Source: Paenibacillus_V sp046244365
Lineage (GTDB): Bacteria; Bacillota; Bacilli; Paenibacillales; NBRC-103111
Length of the DNA stretch: 64,000 bases
NCBI RefSeq assembly: GCF_046244365.1
Contig: NZ_CP176395.1
Coordinates: 7,626,001-7,690,000 of the forward strand
Direction of reading: 5' to 3'
This document shows positions 33,470 through 42,435 of this stretch, one piece after another. How positions within the stretch are numbered: the first letter of the stretch is position 1; each line of letters opens with the position of its first letter. The position numbers were made by a program, and so were the translations under genes. The notes beneath the pieces were generated by a model. That model made no database searches, was not told where the DNA came from, and saw only the letters and a program-made list of their open reading frames with translations.

Positions 33470-35764
33470 ATGTTCAAGCTGCCCGCGCTTCCCCGGAACC
33501 GCAGCTCCGTTTTTACGAAGTTTTTCGTATCGTACATTATCGTGTTTACGGTTCCGTTCATGATCCTGGGCGTCATCATCTACGCCTTGACCTTCGACAT
33601 CGTCAAGACGCAGACGGAGAAAACGTATTTGAACGCCGTACACGACGCAGCCAAGAACGTCGACGCCAAAATAGCGGCGCTGCACGTCCTGACCGCGCAT
33701 ATTTCCGAATTGCAGTGGGTCCAAAAAATTATGTACATGCGGGGAACTACGGCCGACTACATGGCGGCTAACCCTTTAGCGTTTCAATATCATATGAACG
33801 ACTTGACGACGCTCAAAGGCATCAACGGCTTCATCAGCGATTTGGCGATCTTCTTTCGCGAGCAGGACCTGATTCTCTCCAGTCAGGGAAAGCATAATTT
33901 GGCCTCCTTCTTTGAAGACGCTTTCTATTATGACGGCCTGACCGCCGACTACTGGAGCGATCTGCTGGCCGAGCGAAGCTTCGCCGAAATCCGCAATCCA
34001 GCTAAAGTTCTGACCTACAAGCAATCGAGAAGCTTGCTCACTTACGTTCAATCTCTACCGATGGTGGCCAAAGATTTCAAGGCAACGTTTCTCGCTTTTA
34101 TCGACGAGCATACGCTGCAGGACAGCCTGAATATAAGTACGATCACGAACAACGGCAGCTTATCTATCATAGACAAGGACGGCCGCTTCATTACGGGCGT
34201 CAACGTCGACGAGGCGATGAAAACCTTCCTGACCTCGCAGCACCCGTCTCTATCTGCAGGGCGCATTGCGAATTTGGCCGCGCCGGGCGGAGACGATCTG
34301 ATTGTCATCCGCTCGGACTCGACGGTTAACGGCTGGTCGTATATCGCCGCAGTCCCGTTAAACACGGCGATGGCCAAAGTGAACCAAATCAAAACGATCA
34401 CGTTATGGATTACCGTATTGTCGGTGCTCGCCGGACTCGTGCTTTCCTACATTCTCGCGCTTCGGAACTACACGCCGCTTGCCAATATCCTGAAGGAAAT
34501 CAGTCCGCGGCTGCTGAACTTGCCAAACGCCAGCAAACGGCCGAACGAGTTCAACTTTTTGCAAAAAGCGTTCCATGCTATGCTCGACTATGAAAACAAA
34601 ACAAAAGAAGACATCGAAATTTACAAGCCGCTTGTGCGGAATTCGTTGTTCATTCAACTGCTGGAAGGAAAACCTGTCCCGGCTGGTTCCAAGCTGCTGG
34701 AGACGATGGAAATGATGGAGATTACGTACAACAACAGCTTTTTTACCTGCGCATCCCTTATTCTCGACGCCGGCCATACGATCCCCGAAGCGGTGCAGCA
34801 GGATATCATCGTTCGCTTGTCCGGGCAGAAAAACGCCGTCTACTTTGTCGATATAGGCGGGAAGCATAAAGTCATCGTCATCAGCTCGGCATATAAAGAA
34901 CAGATTACCCCAAGCATTGAAGAAATTGTATGCGCATTCAAAAACGCCGGCATCGTTTGCAAAGCGATCGGTGTCGGCAAAGCTTGCAAAGGCTTGGATG
35001 AGCTGCGCAGCTCGTACCGCGAAGCGAACGCCGCGCTCGATTACCGGTTCATCCGGGGAAACAGTTCGGTTATTTTCTACGAGGAAATCGAGGACGCCTT
35101 TACCCTGCCTGCCTACTATTACCGGACGGAGAAGGAAGACCATCTCGTCAACTTCATTCGGGTCGGCGATTACGGCGAAGCGATCAAGCTGTTCCGCGAT
35201 ATCGTGGATACGCATATCTCGAACGCCTCGCTCCCGCCGGCAGCGGCGCGGAATTTGTTCTTCAACATGGCGGCGTGCGCGCTTAAGGCGCTGGAGGATC
35301 TGAATATCGACAACCAGCAGGCTTTTCACATGGACGAGTTCCTTCATCTGGAGACGCACAGCGAGATGACGGGCTTTATCGAGGAGTTGTACCGCCATGC
35401 CTGCGAGATCGTCATTCGGAAAAAAGAGAGCAAAAACACCGATTTGCGGGACGAGGTGTTGACCTACATTCACGAGCATTTGACCGACCGCAACCTGACG
35501 CTGACCAGCTTGGCCGACCAATTCGGCAGCTCCCTCTCGTACTTGAGCCGTTTTATCAAGAACCAAACCGGCACCAATTTCGTCGACTATTTGAACAAAC
35601 GCCGCATCGAGCTGTCCAAAACACTGCTCGCCGACGACCTGACCGTCCGCGAAGTCGCGCTGCAAGTCGGCTTCGACAACGACCTGACGTTCCGCCGCCT
35701 CTTCAAAAAATACGAGGGCATCAACCCCGGCGAGTATAAAAACATGTCAGGCGGCAAAAGGTAG
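33470..35764 (+). CDS. Membrane-bound AraC-family sensor/regulator
   Basis: 764 residues from ATG 33470 (AAAGGAGAG upstream); the open frame from 33278 is not needed. A membrane span near residue 20-40 (FVSYIIVFTVPFMILGVIIY) and another near 300-325 (TLWITVLSVLAGLVLSYIL) enclose an extracellular Cache-like sensor; a cytoplasmic linker follows; the last 100 residues are two AraC helix-turn-helices (LTLTSLADQFGSSLSYLSRF and REVALQVGFDNDLTFRRLF). This type sits beside LplABC operons in Paenibacillus and activates them on sensing extracellular oligosaccharide. Divergent from the importer. Confidence 0.9.
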   Translation: MFKLPALPRNRSSVFTKFFVSYIIVFTVPFMILGVIIYALTFDIVKTQTEKTYLNAVHDAAKNVDAKIAALHVLTAHISELQWVQKIMYMRGTTADYMAANPLAFQYHMNDLTTLKGINGFISDLAIFFREQDLILSSQGKHNLASFFEDAFYYDGLTADYWSDLLAERSFAEIRNPAKVLTYKQSRSLLTYVQSLPMVAKDFKATFLAFIDEHTLQDSLNISTITNNGSLSIIDKDGRFITGVNVDEAMKTFLTSQHPSLSAGRIANLAAPGGDDLIVIRSDSTVNGWSYIAAVPLNTAMAKVNQIKTITLWITVLSVLAGLVLSYILALRNYTPLANILKEISPRLLNLPNASKRPNEFNFLQKAFHAMLDYENKTKEDIEIYKPLVRNSLFIQLLEGKPVPAGSKLLETMEMMEITYNNSFFTCASLILDAGHTIPEAVQQDIIVRLSGQKNAVYFVDIGGKHKVIVISSAYKEQITPSIEEIVCAFKNAGIVCKAIGVGKACKGLDELRSSYREANAALDYRFIRGNSSVIFYEEIEDAFTLPAYYYRTEKEDHLVNFIRVGDYGEAIKLFRDIVDTHISNASLPPAAARNLFFNMAACALKALEDLNIDNQQAFHMDEFLHLETHSEMTGFIEELYRHACEIVIRKKESKNTDLRDEVLTYIHEHLTDRNLTLTSLADQFGSSLSYLSRFIKNQTGTNFVDYLNKRRIELSKTLLADDLTVREVALQVGFDNDLTFRRLFKKYEGINPGEYKNMSGGKR

Positions 35765-35804
35765 CTGCTGGGGAGGGGTAGGGTGTACATTCGTTGGCTC
35801 GATT

Positions 35805-35875
35805 GGATGTGAAAATTCACATCCGTTGGCCCTCCTGCGGGGTTTTGGCCCTACTGGATGTGAATTTTCACATCC
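35805..35875. repeat. Two perfect 20-bp palindromes
   Basis: GGATGTGAAAATTCACATCC (35805-35824) and its complement GGATGTGAATTTTCACATCC (35856-35875). Arms of nine bases; the second is the reverse complement of the first, so the pair also forms a 71-bp inverted repeat with GGCCCTCC/GGGGTTTTGGCC between. Forty bases after the sensor stop codon. Confidence 0.65.
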
Positions 35876-35995
35876 ATTCCTTCACTGACAACGAAATGTG
35901 GGCAGATAAACCTCCAGCCAGCGTTGAGAAGCCGGTCAGGCCAATCCGAAACGCTCTATGCCAAATGAGTAGTGGTTGCAACCTTGCTCCTCGGC

Positions 35996-36036
35996 CAAAA
36001 AATAGCAACAGCCAGTCAGCAGGCGCTTGACTGGCT
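35996..36036 (-). terminator. Terminator of trxA
   Basis: Stem AGCCAGTCA / TGACTGGCT (nine pairs); on the minus strand followed by GTTGCTATTTTTT. About 45 bp after the trxA stop. Confidence 0.7.
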
Positions 36037-36080
36037 CCTCATAGTAGCGTTACTGTTGCTCGATACAAAACACCATCCCA

Positions 36081-36395
36081 TTACATATGCTGCCGAACCG
36101 TCGCTTCCAGCTCGGCCAGCGGGCGAACGCCCACGATCGTCGTAACGTCGACGCCGTCTTTGAACAGCTTGAGCGTCGGAATGCTCATAATGCCGTACTG
36201 GCTTGCCGTTTCCGGATTATCGTCCACGTTCACTTTGGCAATCGTTACGGTATCGCCTACCTTGCCGCTCAGCTCCTCCAGGATCGGAGCGATCATTTTG
36301 CAGGGACCGCACCAAGGCGCCCAGAAATCCACAAGCACCACGCCGTCCTTCACCGTTTGTTGAAACTCGGCATCCGTCGTATTGATAATCGCCAT
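36081..36395 (-). CDS. trxA: Thioredoxin
   Basis: 104 residues, standard size. Active site WCGPC at residues 28-32, with the conserved buried Asp (VLVDFWAPW), cis-Pro MSIPTLKLF and C-terminal GVRPLAELE. Reduces protein disulfides in the cytosol. AAGGAG ribosome site. A small IDEAL-like gene lies 30 bp upstream on the same strand and an Rrf2 regulator beyond it. Confidence 0.96.
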   Translation of the reverse strand: MAIINTTDAEFQQTVKDGVVLVDFWAPWCGPCKMIAPILEELSGKVGDTVTIAKVNVDDNPETASQYGIMSIPTLKLFKDGVDVTTIVGVRPLAELEATVRQHM

Positions 36396-36425
36396 TGTAC
36401 TCCACTCCTTAATGGGTTATGTTTG

Positions 36426-36806
36426 TTAATCCGCTATTCGAAACAGCCGAGAACGAGGGGTGTAACGGTACGGCGTCTCGTCAGCCTTGTCGGCTGCCGC
36501 CGCAGCAAGAGCCGTCAGCTTGGCGCTTAGCGATTCGAACCATTCCTTATCATGCGTAGCAAGCGCAAGCTCAATCAAACTTTGCAGCTCGACGGAAGTC
36601 GAAGGCGTATAGTCCGGCATTTTTCTCACCTTTGCCAAGGACACGTCCGTTACCGTCCCGACCGCTTCCTCGCGGTCGCACTGCGTCACCCAAACCTTCA
36701 AACCGCCGCCCTGGTTCATCGATTCCACATATCCGATAAATTTCTCATCCTGCTGGGAAGTCCCGCTAACCCAATCGCCTTCTTGTATCAACGCTGTCGT
36801 ACTCAT
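36426..36806 (-). CDS. IDEAL-domain-like small protein
   Basis: 126 residues. First 60 form a small beta domain (EGDWVSGTSQQDEKFIGYV, GLKVWVTQCDRE, VTDVSLAKVRKMPDY). The following helix-turn (LQSLIELALATHDKEWFESLSAKL) fits the IDEAL motif, a short helix hairpin found in Firmicutes regulators and adaptor proteins. Not assigned a function. Probably co-transcribed with trxA. Confidence 0.55.
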   Translation of the reverse strand: MSTTALIQEGDWVSGTSQQDEKFIGYVESMNQGGGLKVWVTQCDREEAVGTVTDVSLAKVRKMPDYTPSTSVELQSLIELALATHDKEWFESLSAKLTALAAAAADKADETPYRYTPRSRLFRIAD

Positions 36807-36880
36807 TCCCGTTCACCCTCTCCTTCAGTTTGCTGTACGCATAACTGTTTTAATTTTAGTGATAGTTAGGCCATAAAAAG

Positions 36881-37309
36881 CTACTTCTGCCGCTGTGCGT
36901 CCCGTACCCGCTCCAGCACGTTGGTTATCGTCGTACGCTGCAGATAGACCAGCATCTGTTGTTCGGCTTCACAGAAAATATGATCCATCACCTCCGCCAT
37001 ATTGCAGGCCACCACGCAACCCTCGTCTCCTTTGCCGGAACACCATGCCGGTTTGATCGAGCCGATGGAGGTAGCGCCATAAATCTCGGCTAGCGTCACC
37101 TTATCCGGGTTGCAGTTCAGCATGAATCCGCCGCCAATGCCTTCCTTCGTTACGACGAAGCCTTGCTTCTTCAAGCAGCTCATCACCTTGCGCAAACGTG
37201 ACGGATGGGTATTCACATTGTGGGCGATGACATCGCTTGTAGCCATACGATCCGGTCTATAAGCAAGAAACACCAAGCTGTGTACCGCAATCGTAAATTC
37301 GCTGTTCAC
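36881..37309 (-). CDS. Rrf2-family transcriptional regulator
   Basis: 142 residues from GTG 37309 (GGGGGAGCAGAGG upstream). The winged helix reads FTIAVHSLVFLAYRP, HPSRLRKVMSCLKKQGFV, GIGGGFMLNC, as in Rrf2/YwnA. A cysteine group C-x7-C-x3-C (WCSGKGDEGCVVAC) lies where IscR and NsrR hold their 2Fe-2S ligands, though the spacing differs from theirs. So it may sense redox state, nitric oxide or a cofactor. trxA and its partner follow within 75 bp, possible targets. Confidence 0.85.
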   Translation of the reverse strand: MNSEFTIAVHSLVFLAYRPDRMATSDVIAHNVNTHPSRLRKVMSCLKKQGFVVTKEGIGGGFMLNCNPDKVTLAEIYGATSIGSIKPAWCSGKGDEGCVVACNMAEVMDHIFCEAEQQMLVYLQRTTITNVLERVRDAQRQK

Positions 37310-37523
37310 CCTCTGCTCCCCCTTCCCGTCCACTTACTGTTATTATATTTGTTACAGTTCAAAGTGTCAACTGCCAATGCAAAAAGGGCGCGCCGTACGG
37401 CTTGAAGCCGAATCGAATTTTAGCAATAGTTTTCCCTTTTGTCCGAAAACCATAAGTACAACGCCCATAAGAAACAAAGAACCCGTGCGGTTACCCGGCC
37501 GAGTTCTTAGCTGCGTCTGTATG

Positions 37524-37805
37524 TTATTTAGCTTCATATTCCATATTCGCTTGATCCAGCATGGACTTCCAATTCGAGAAGTTCGTCTCTCTCTGGACAT
37601 GGCGGTCAAAAAGCTCGTCAGGGATGTTAAGGATATCTTCTTGCGTCTTTACTTGAAAATTCCCCTTCTCCAAAAACTCGTCAAAGCTCTTAAAACTTGA
37701 ATACTTGCTCATGAACGCTTCGTGAAACAGTTTGTTTAAAGAAAGCTGATCTTCTTGAACCGTTTTTTGGCCTTGCAAATCTTTAAGCAGGTCTTCGAAC
37801 GACAT
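37524..37805 (-). CDS. Small hypothetical protein
   Basis: 93 residues, soluble, mostly helical and acidic: MSFEDLLKDLQGQK, FHEAFMSKYSSFKSFDEFLEKG, IPDELFDRHVQRETNFSNWKSML. Not recognised beyond a feel of a conserved Bacillales protein of unknown function. Composition and codon use look genuine. Upstream region AT-rich. Single gene. Confidence 0.7.
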   Translation of the reverse strand: MSFEDLLKDLQGQKTVQEDQLSLNKLFHEAFMSKYSSFKSFDEFLEKGNFQVKTQEDILNIPDELFDRHVQRETNFSNWKSMLDQANMEYEAK

Positions 37806-37917
37806 AGGCTTTTGATGCTTTTTCAGAGTACCACTCCTAAATATGTTTTCTCATTATCATAACACACTGCATGCCCAATTGCTTGGGCTCCGTCAAAATA
37901 TCGCCTCTCAGCTCGGC

Positions 37918-38364
37918 CTACTTGATCGATAAGGATGCCCACTTGCTTTCCAGCCATTGATCGAAGTCGGCGCCCTTTGCCCCTTCGTACGCATCGTACA
38001 CATCGAGTCTCATCTTTTTCAGCTTTTCTTTGAACGCTTCGTACGTATGGTCCTTGGGCAAGCTTTTCTTGATTCGGATCAAGATTTTCGTAACGCCCTT
38101 AATCAAGAAGTCGTTGTCTTCCTTCGGCGGCGCCGGAACTTCCTCACCCCATGCCTTGAGCGTACGGTAAGCGGCCTCTTGGATGGTGTATACGACATCG
38201 TTATTCATTCTATGCGTCAAAATATCGATGGATTGCTTGTTTTTCCACTGGCCCAGCTCTTCGACCGCGGCTAAACGCTCTCTCCAATTGGACGCCCGGT
38301 TGGCGGATGTTTTCAACTGCTCATAATTAGGAGGCAGCTCGCTTTTCACTTCTAGATTTTCCAA
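37918..38364 (-). CDS. HEAT-repeat small protein
   Basis: 148 residues. Residues about 15-70 hold two HEAT helices (NWRERLAAVEELGQW and DVVYTIQEAAYRTLKAWG), the rest is a charged helical tail ending WLESKWASLSIK. Such proteins act as protein-binding scaffolds; partner unknown. TTG start at 38364 with AGGAG upstream. Confidence 0.75.
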   Translation of the reverse strand: MENLEVKSELPPNYEQLKTSANRASNWRERLAAVEELGQWKNKQSIDILTHRMNNDVVYTIQEAAYRTLKAWGEEVPAPPKEDNDFLIKGVTKILIRIKKSLPKDHTYEAFKEKLKKMRLDVYDAYEGAKGADFDQWLESKWASLSIK

Positions 38365-38411
38365 ATGACTTCATCTCCTGCTAGTTATATTTCAAAATCA
38401 TTGCCGTGGAC

Positions 38412-38594
38412 CTACTTCTCGGATTTACCGCCTTTGCTGCCGCCCTCGCCCGCTGCGCCATCCTCTTTTTTGGTGCCTTTGCTCTTATACGGCTTGGGGG
38501 CGCTTCTTGCCCGGTTGGCGCTGGCCTGCCATCGGTTCCAGCCCTTTTTGTCCGTTCCTCTGCCCGTTCCGCCTTTGCCTTTCGCTTTACTCAA
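38412..38594 (-). CDS. DUF3934-like basic peptide
   Basis: 60 residues, very rich in Lys, Gly and Ser: begins MSKAKGKGGTGRGTDKKGWN and carries WQASANRARSAPKPYKSKGT. This is the DUF3934 pattern of Bacillales, small disordered peptides of unknown role. A real small gene rather than a chance frame because of the conserved pattern. Confidence 0.7.
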   Translation of the reverse strand: MSKAKGKGGTGRGTDKKGWNRWQASANRARSAPKPYKSKGTKKEDGAAGEGGSKGGKSEK

Positions 38595-38714
38595 ATGATC
38601 ACTCCGTTAATGATTTGTATGTTGAACTGCCCGTACCTCGTTAGTTTTATCCATTTGACTTGAATCATTACCCTTGCATGATGAAACTATACAGGAACCG
38701 ATACAAGATGTACA

Positions 38715-38744
38715 CAAAAAAGCTCAAGTAAAATACTCGAGCTT
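38715..38744 (-). terminator. Terminator of the phn operon
   Basis: Stem AAGCTCAAGTA / TACTCGAGCTT (one mismatch); on the minus strand the run TTTTTT follows. About 45 bp beyond the last phnE stop, so it closes the C-P lyase operon. Confidence 0.75.
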
Positions 38745-38789
38745 CTCATTATGCCTGAATATGTTCGCCGCTATCGCCGCTAAAGCCTG

Positions 38790-39662
38790 TTACGCGCTTG
38801 CCCTTAGCTTTCTTTTCAGTCTGGCCGCTACAAGCTCCAGCACGACGGCAAAAGCCAATATAAAGTAGGTAATGACCCCGACTTCCCGCAAATCATAGTA
38901 AAATCCGCTTGCCATAAACATATCGAACCCGATCCCGCCTGCGCCGGCTGCAGCGCCCATGGCCACGGCAACGGCAAAGTTGATCTCGAACCGCATGAAC
39001 GTCCAAGAGATGATATACGTGATGGAGGAAGGGATCACCGCCTGGAACACGATCTGCCACCAGTTGGCGCCGCTTGCTTTCAGCGCTTCCACAACGCCCT
39101 TATCCAATTCTTCGAAAGACTCGGAATAAGCCTTGATCAAATAACCTACGGAGTGAAAGGTCATGCCGATAACGGCGGCTACGCTGCCCAGCCCGGCGGC
39201 GACCGCGAAGATGAGCACCCACAGCACCGTCGGAACGGCCCGGATGAAAGCGACCAGCCCTTTGATGATCACTGAAGCCGTACGGGAGGATAAGTTTCGG
39301 GCTGCCAACAGCCCAAGAATAAGCGCGACAACCGAACCGAATAAGGTCGTCAGGAACGCAAGTCCCAGCGTAACGACAATTTGTTTGAGCGCTTCGGTGA
39401 AAGTGAAATGCTGCAAATGCGGCTCCAAAAACATCGTTTTGACCGTAGCCGCCATAGACATGATACCCTCGAATACGTTGATGCCTTTATAGTCGAAGGT
39501 TGCGAAGCCGTACACGGTCAACGCCGCTAGCGCGACCAGCGTCGCTTGGATAACGAAGGAAGCCTTATTGAAAGGCTTCGCCTTAAGCGGTCTTTCGCGA
39601 TGCCGCTCGACCGGACTGCCGGTTTTCTTATAGACGGCGCCGACCGATTCCTCCCATCCCAT
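38790..39662 (-). CDS. phnE: Phosphonate ABC permease PhnE (second copy)
   Basis: About 290 residues from ATG 39662, which overlaps the stop of the other phnE by one base (TAATG). Permease loop: VEALKASGANWWQIVFQAVIPSS. Membrane spans at both ends, with a conserved RAVPTVLWVLIFAVA. Forms the channel with the other PhnE and PhnC. Two phnE genes in tandem are common in Firmicutes. Final gene of the operon. Confidence 0.93.
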   Translation of the reverse strand: MGWEESVGAVYKKTGSPVERHRERPLKAKPFNKASFVIQATLVALAALTVYGFATFDYKGINVFEGIMSMAATVKTMFLEPHLQHFTFTEALKQIVVTLGLAFLTTLFGSVVALILGLLAARNLSSRTASVIIKGLVAFIRAVPTVLWVLIFAVAAGLGSVAAVIGMTFHSVGYLIKAYSESFEELDKGVVEALKASGANWWQIVFQAVIPSSITYIISWTFMRFEINFAVAVAMGAAAGAGGIGFDMFMASGFYYDLREVGVITYFILAFAVVLELVAARLKRKLRASA

Positions 39663-40447
39663 TACAAGATCACCCTTCTCACATAATTTGAAATATATTC
39701 GATGACCATGATGGCGCATACGATGACGATCACGACCAGACTGGCGGAGCTATAATTCAAGCTTTTGTAATACAGACTGAACAAGAAGCCGATTCCGGTC
39801 CCTGTCAGGATGCCGATCAATGTGGCTTGGCGGATGTTCGTTTCCACCATGAACAAGATCCAGCTCAGCAGCTGAGGAATGCTCGAAGGGATGACCGATT
39901 GGAAAATAATCGAGAAATAGCTTGCGCCCGTAGCTCTCAGCGCTTCCACCGAACTGTTGCTCACCTCGTCGATCGATTCCATGAAGGCCCGGGTCAAGAA
40001 GCCGAACGATCCGAAAAACAGCGCGAAATAACCTGTCATGACGCTCTGGCCGAAGGAAAAAAGCAGAATCATCGACCACGCCGCGACATCTATGTTGCGG
40101 AACAGGGTGGCTACCGCCCTGCTGAAGGCGCTGAAAAGCCGATTCACCCCGGTCGTATTGGAGCCCAATATCGCGCACAGAAGAGCGAACACGGCAGCCA
40201 CGGTCGTAGCCGCAATCGACATCAACACCGTCTCGATCAGTTGATCCACGATGTCGGGAAGCTTCTTCATCGCTTTTTCGTTCGGATAAAAGTTGGACAA
40301 GGCCCACTCCGCCGCCTTCGGAATGGACGTCAGCCCTTTCACCGCGTCATATTCCGTCACGATCATGGCGGCCAGCGTCAGCAAGATCAATAATGCGCCA
40401 TAAAGGAGCGAGCGGTTTCTTTTCTTCGCAAAGAAATCACCCTGCAT
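39662..40447 (-). CDS. phnE: Phosphonate ABC permease PhnE (first copy)
   Basis: 261 residues. EAA-like loop VEALRATGASYFSIIFQSVIPSS matches PhnE; spans around ALLILLTLAAMIV, TVAAVFALLCAILG and LVVIVIVCAIMVI. Its ATG lies 11 bases inside the end of phnC, so the two are translationally coupled. Works with PhnC/PhnD in uptake of phosphonates across the membrane. Confidence 0.93.
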   Translation of the reverse strand: MQGDFFAKKRNRSLLYGALLILLTLAAMIVTEYDAVKGLTSIPKAAEWALSNFYPNEKAMKKLPDIVDQLIETVLMSIAATTVAAVFALLCAILGSNTTGVNRLFSAFSRAVATLFRNIDVAAWSMILLFSFGQSVMTGYFALFFGSFGFLTRAFMESIDEVSNSSVEALRATGASYFSIIFQSVIPSSIPQLLSWILFMVETNIRQATLIGILTGTGIGFLFSLYYKSLNYSSASLVVIVIVCAIMVIEYISNYVRRVIL

Positions 40448-41225
40448 GTTGTCCTCCCTGCTTGCCGATGATTTCTCCCGCCTCGGAGCCGTAAATGCTC
40501 TGGAGCGTTGCTTCCGTTATCCGGTCGGGGGCTCCGTCGTATACGACTCTGCCCTTGTTGACGCCGATGATCCGGTCCGAATATTTCAGCGCCACGTCTA
40601 CTTGATGCAGATTGATGACGACGGTGATGCCCATGGAGGACGAAATGTTCTTGAGATGCTCCATAATGACCTTGGAGGCGTTCGGGTCCAAGGAAGCGAT
40701 CGGCTCGTCGCACAGCAGCATTTTGGGATCCTGGATCAAGGCTCTGGCAATGCCCACCCGCTGCTTCTGGCCGCCGCTTAACTGGTCGCACCGTTTGTAC
40801 ATATGGTCCTCCAGCCCCAATATGCGCAGCAGGCCGTACGCCTGCCGTTTCTCGTCCTCGCTGTATAGGCCCAGAGCGCCCGCCAGCGTGGACTTGTAGC
40901 CGAGCCGGCCGTGCAGGACGTTCTCGATCACGCTTAGCCGGTTGACCAGATTATAATGTTGAAAAATCATGCCGATTCTCGTCCGCAGCCTCTTAAGCTC
41001 TTTCTTGCCGAGTCCGAGCACATCGGCTCCGTCAAACACAATTTCACCGCTGCTCGCATCGATCATCCGGTTAATGCAGCGAAGGAGAGTCGACTTTCCC
41101 GCTCCCGACGGTCCGATAACCGTAACGAACTCCCCTTCTTTCACGGAGAAGCTAATATCCGACAATGCCTTCGTATCGTGGCCGTATTGCTTGCATACCT
41201 TCTTGAATTCCAATAACGTCGTCAT
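40437..41225 (-). CDS. phnC: Phosphonate ABC ATPase PhnC
   Basis: About 262 residues from ATG 41225 (GGGAG upstream). Walker A GPSGAGKST, signature LSGGQKQRVGIARAL, Walker B LLCDEPIASLD, and the switch His in NLHQVDVAL. Powers phosphonate import. Between phnD and the two phnE genes. Confidence 0.95.
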   Translation of the reverse strand: MTTLLEFKKVCKQYGHDTKALSDISFSVKEGEFVTVIGPSGAGKSTLLRCINRMIDASSGEIVFDGADVLGLGKKELKRLRTRIGMIFQHYNLVNRLSVIENVLHGRLGYKSTLAGALGLYSEDEKRQAYGLLRILGLEDHMYKRCDQLSGGQKQRVGIARALIQDPKMLLCDEPIASLDPNASKVIMEHLKNISSSMGITVVINLHQVDVALKYSDRIIGVNKGRVVYDGAPDRITEATLQSIYGSEAGEIIGKQGGQHAG

Positions 41226-41270
41226 GGGCAGCTCCCGATCGTTTGATTTGCGAATAAGCGCCGGCTCCAC

Positions 41271-42329
41271 TTACTTGGACAGCTCTCTGACGGGGTTAAA
41301 CCAAGCGTCTTCTACCGTAAGGAAGTGCTCCTTGCCGGACTTCTGCTTGAACAATCCGGATGCTTTGGAATCCTTCGGAATGAGAATTTTCTCGTTTTTG
41401 GTCACTTCATCGGAAGTAAAGACGTCTTTCAGCTTCTTCGTGTCATCCGCGCTAATCGTTCCCGTATTGACGGCAAACGGCGAATTGAGCACCGGCGTTA
41501 CGGAAATCAGCGAAAATTCCTTCCCGACCAGCGTGTTGAACGGTTCCGCTGCGCCTTGCTTTACTTTATACACGGCCCCCGGCTTATTCGCGGTTCCGGA
41601 CGCCAATTCCACATAGTTGGCTACGCAGGTGTCGCAGAACGCGGCGACATCCGCTTTGCCCGTCAGCAGGTTGACCGCTGCGCCCTGGTGCGAGCCGCCG
41701 AACAGCACCTCGGAGAAAAACTTGTCTTTCCCGCCTTGAAGCAAATCATCCGGCGTCAAGCTTTTGTATTTATCCTTTTTGCTGAAATAGCTGACGATTC
41801 CCGCAGACGGCACTTTGAACCCGGACGTGGAGCTGTTCGAAACGAAGGAGAATTTCTTGCCGGCAATGTTGTCGATGGAAAATTCGCTGCCGTTTTTATA
41901 AGCCCCTTCTTCTCCTTTTTTGACGTTGAGCCAGCTGTAGTAGACGGCATCGTCCAGGGTGCCGGATTCGCCGCTTTGCACGATGAGCGGCTGCACCTTT
42001 TTATTTTTGGCATTCGCTTCGATGTAGCCCTGAGGCCCCATAAACGCCAAGTCGGCATTTCCGTTAGCGATTGCTTCGATTGCGATGATATAGTCCGTAG
42101 TCGTTTTGTGCTCGACTTTTTTGCCGATTGTTTTCTCAATGACTTTGCCGATTTCATCCCGGGCGTCCTTCAAATCCGCGCCGGATTCGTTCGGATACCA
42201 GGCGATCGTAATGGTGTCCTTCGTTTTGACGGGAGCGGAAGCTCCTTGGGAATCCGCTGCTTTCGTACCGCAGCCTGCAACAACCGCCGCAAGAGATAAG
42301 GAACAGACAAGGGCAAGCGCCTTCTTCAT
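41271..42329 (-). CDS. phnD: Phosphonate-binding lipoprotein PhnD
   Basis: About 352 residues from ATG 42329 (GAGGAG upstream). Lipobox VVAGC with Cys20. Body matches PhnD: TIAWYPNESGADL, ADLAFMGPQGYIEA, NSSTSGFKVPSAGIVSYF, ADVAAFCDTC. Binds phosphonates outside the membrane and hands them to PhnE. The gap after phnL (about 105 bp) may hold a promoter or weak terminator, so phnDCEE could be partly independent. Confidence 0.95.
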   Translation of the reverse strand: MKKALALVCSLSLAAVVAGCGTKAADSQGASAPVKTKDTITIAWYPNESGADLKDARDEIGKVIEKTIGKKVEHKTTTDYIIAIEAIANGNADLAFMGPQGYIEANAKNKKVQPLIVQSGESGTLDDAVYYSWLNVKKGEEGAYKNGSEFSIDNIAGKKFSFVSNSSTSGFKVPSAGIVSYFSKKDKYKSLTPDDLLQGGKDKFFSEVLFGGSHQGAAVNLLTGKADVAAFCDTCVANYVELASGTANKPGAVYKVKQGAAEPFNTLVGKEFSLISVTPVLNSPFAVNTGTISADDTKKLKDVFTSDEVTKNEKILIPKDSKASGLFKQKSGKEHFLTVEDAWFNPVRELSK

Positions 42330-42435
42330 TTTTAAACTCCTCTCGAATTGACAAATCGGTTTTGGCCAGACAAGTTCACTATACGGGTCTACTATCATCG
42401 CACTGTTAATGCAGTTTTAAGTTCTTGTGTAGCTG

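Larger units (their letters stand above)
35765..36080. other. Intergenic region with paired palindromes and a terminator
   Basis: About 315 bp. Contains two 20-bp palindromes (35805 and 35856) and the trxA terminator. Short frames here (for example 35794-36030) have no ribosome site or recognisable product. Confidence 0.5.
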
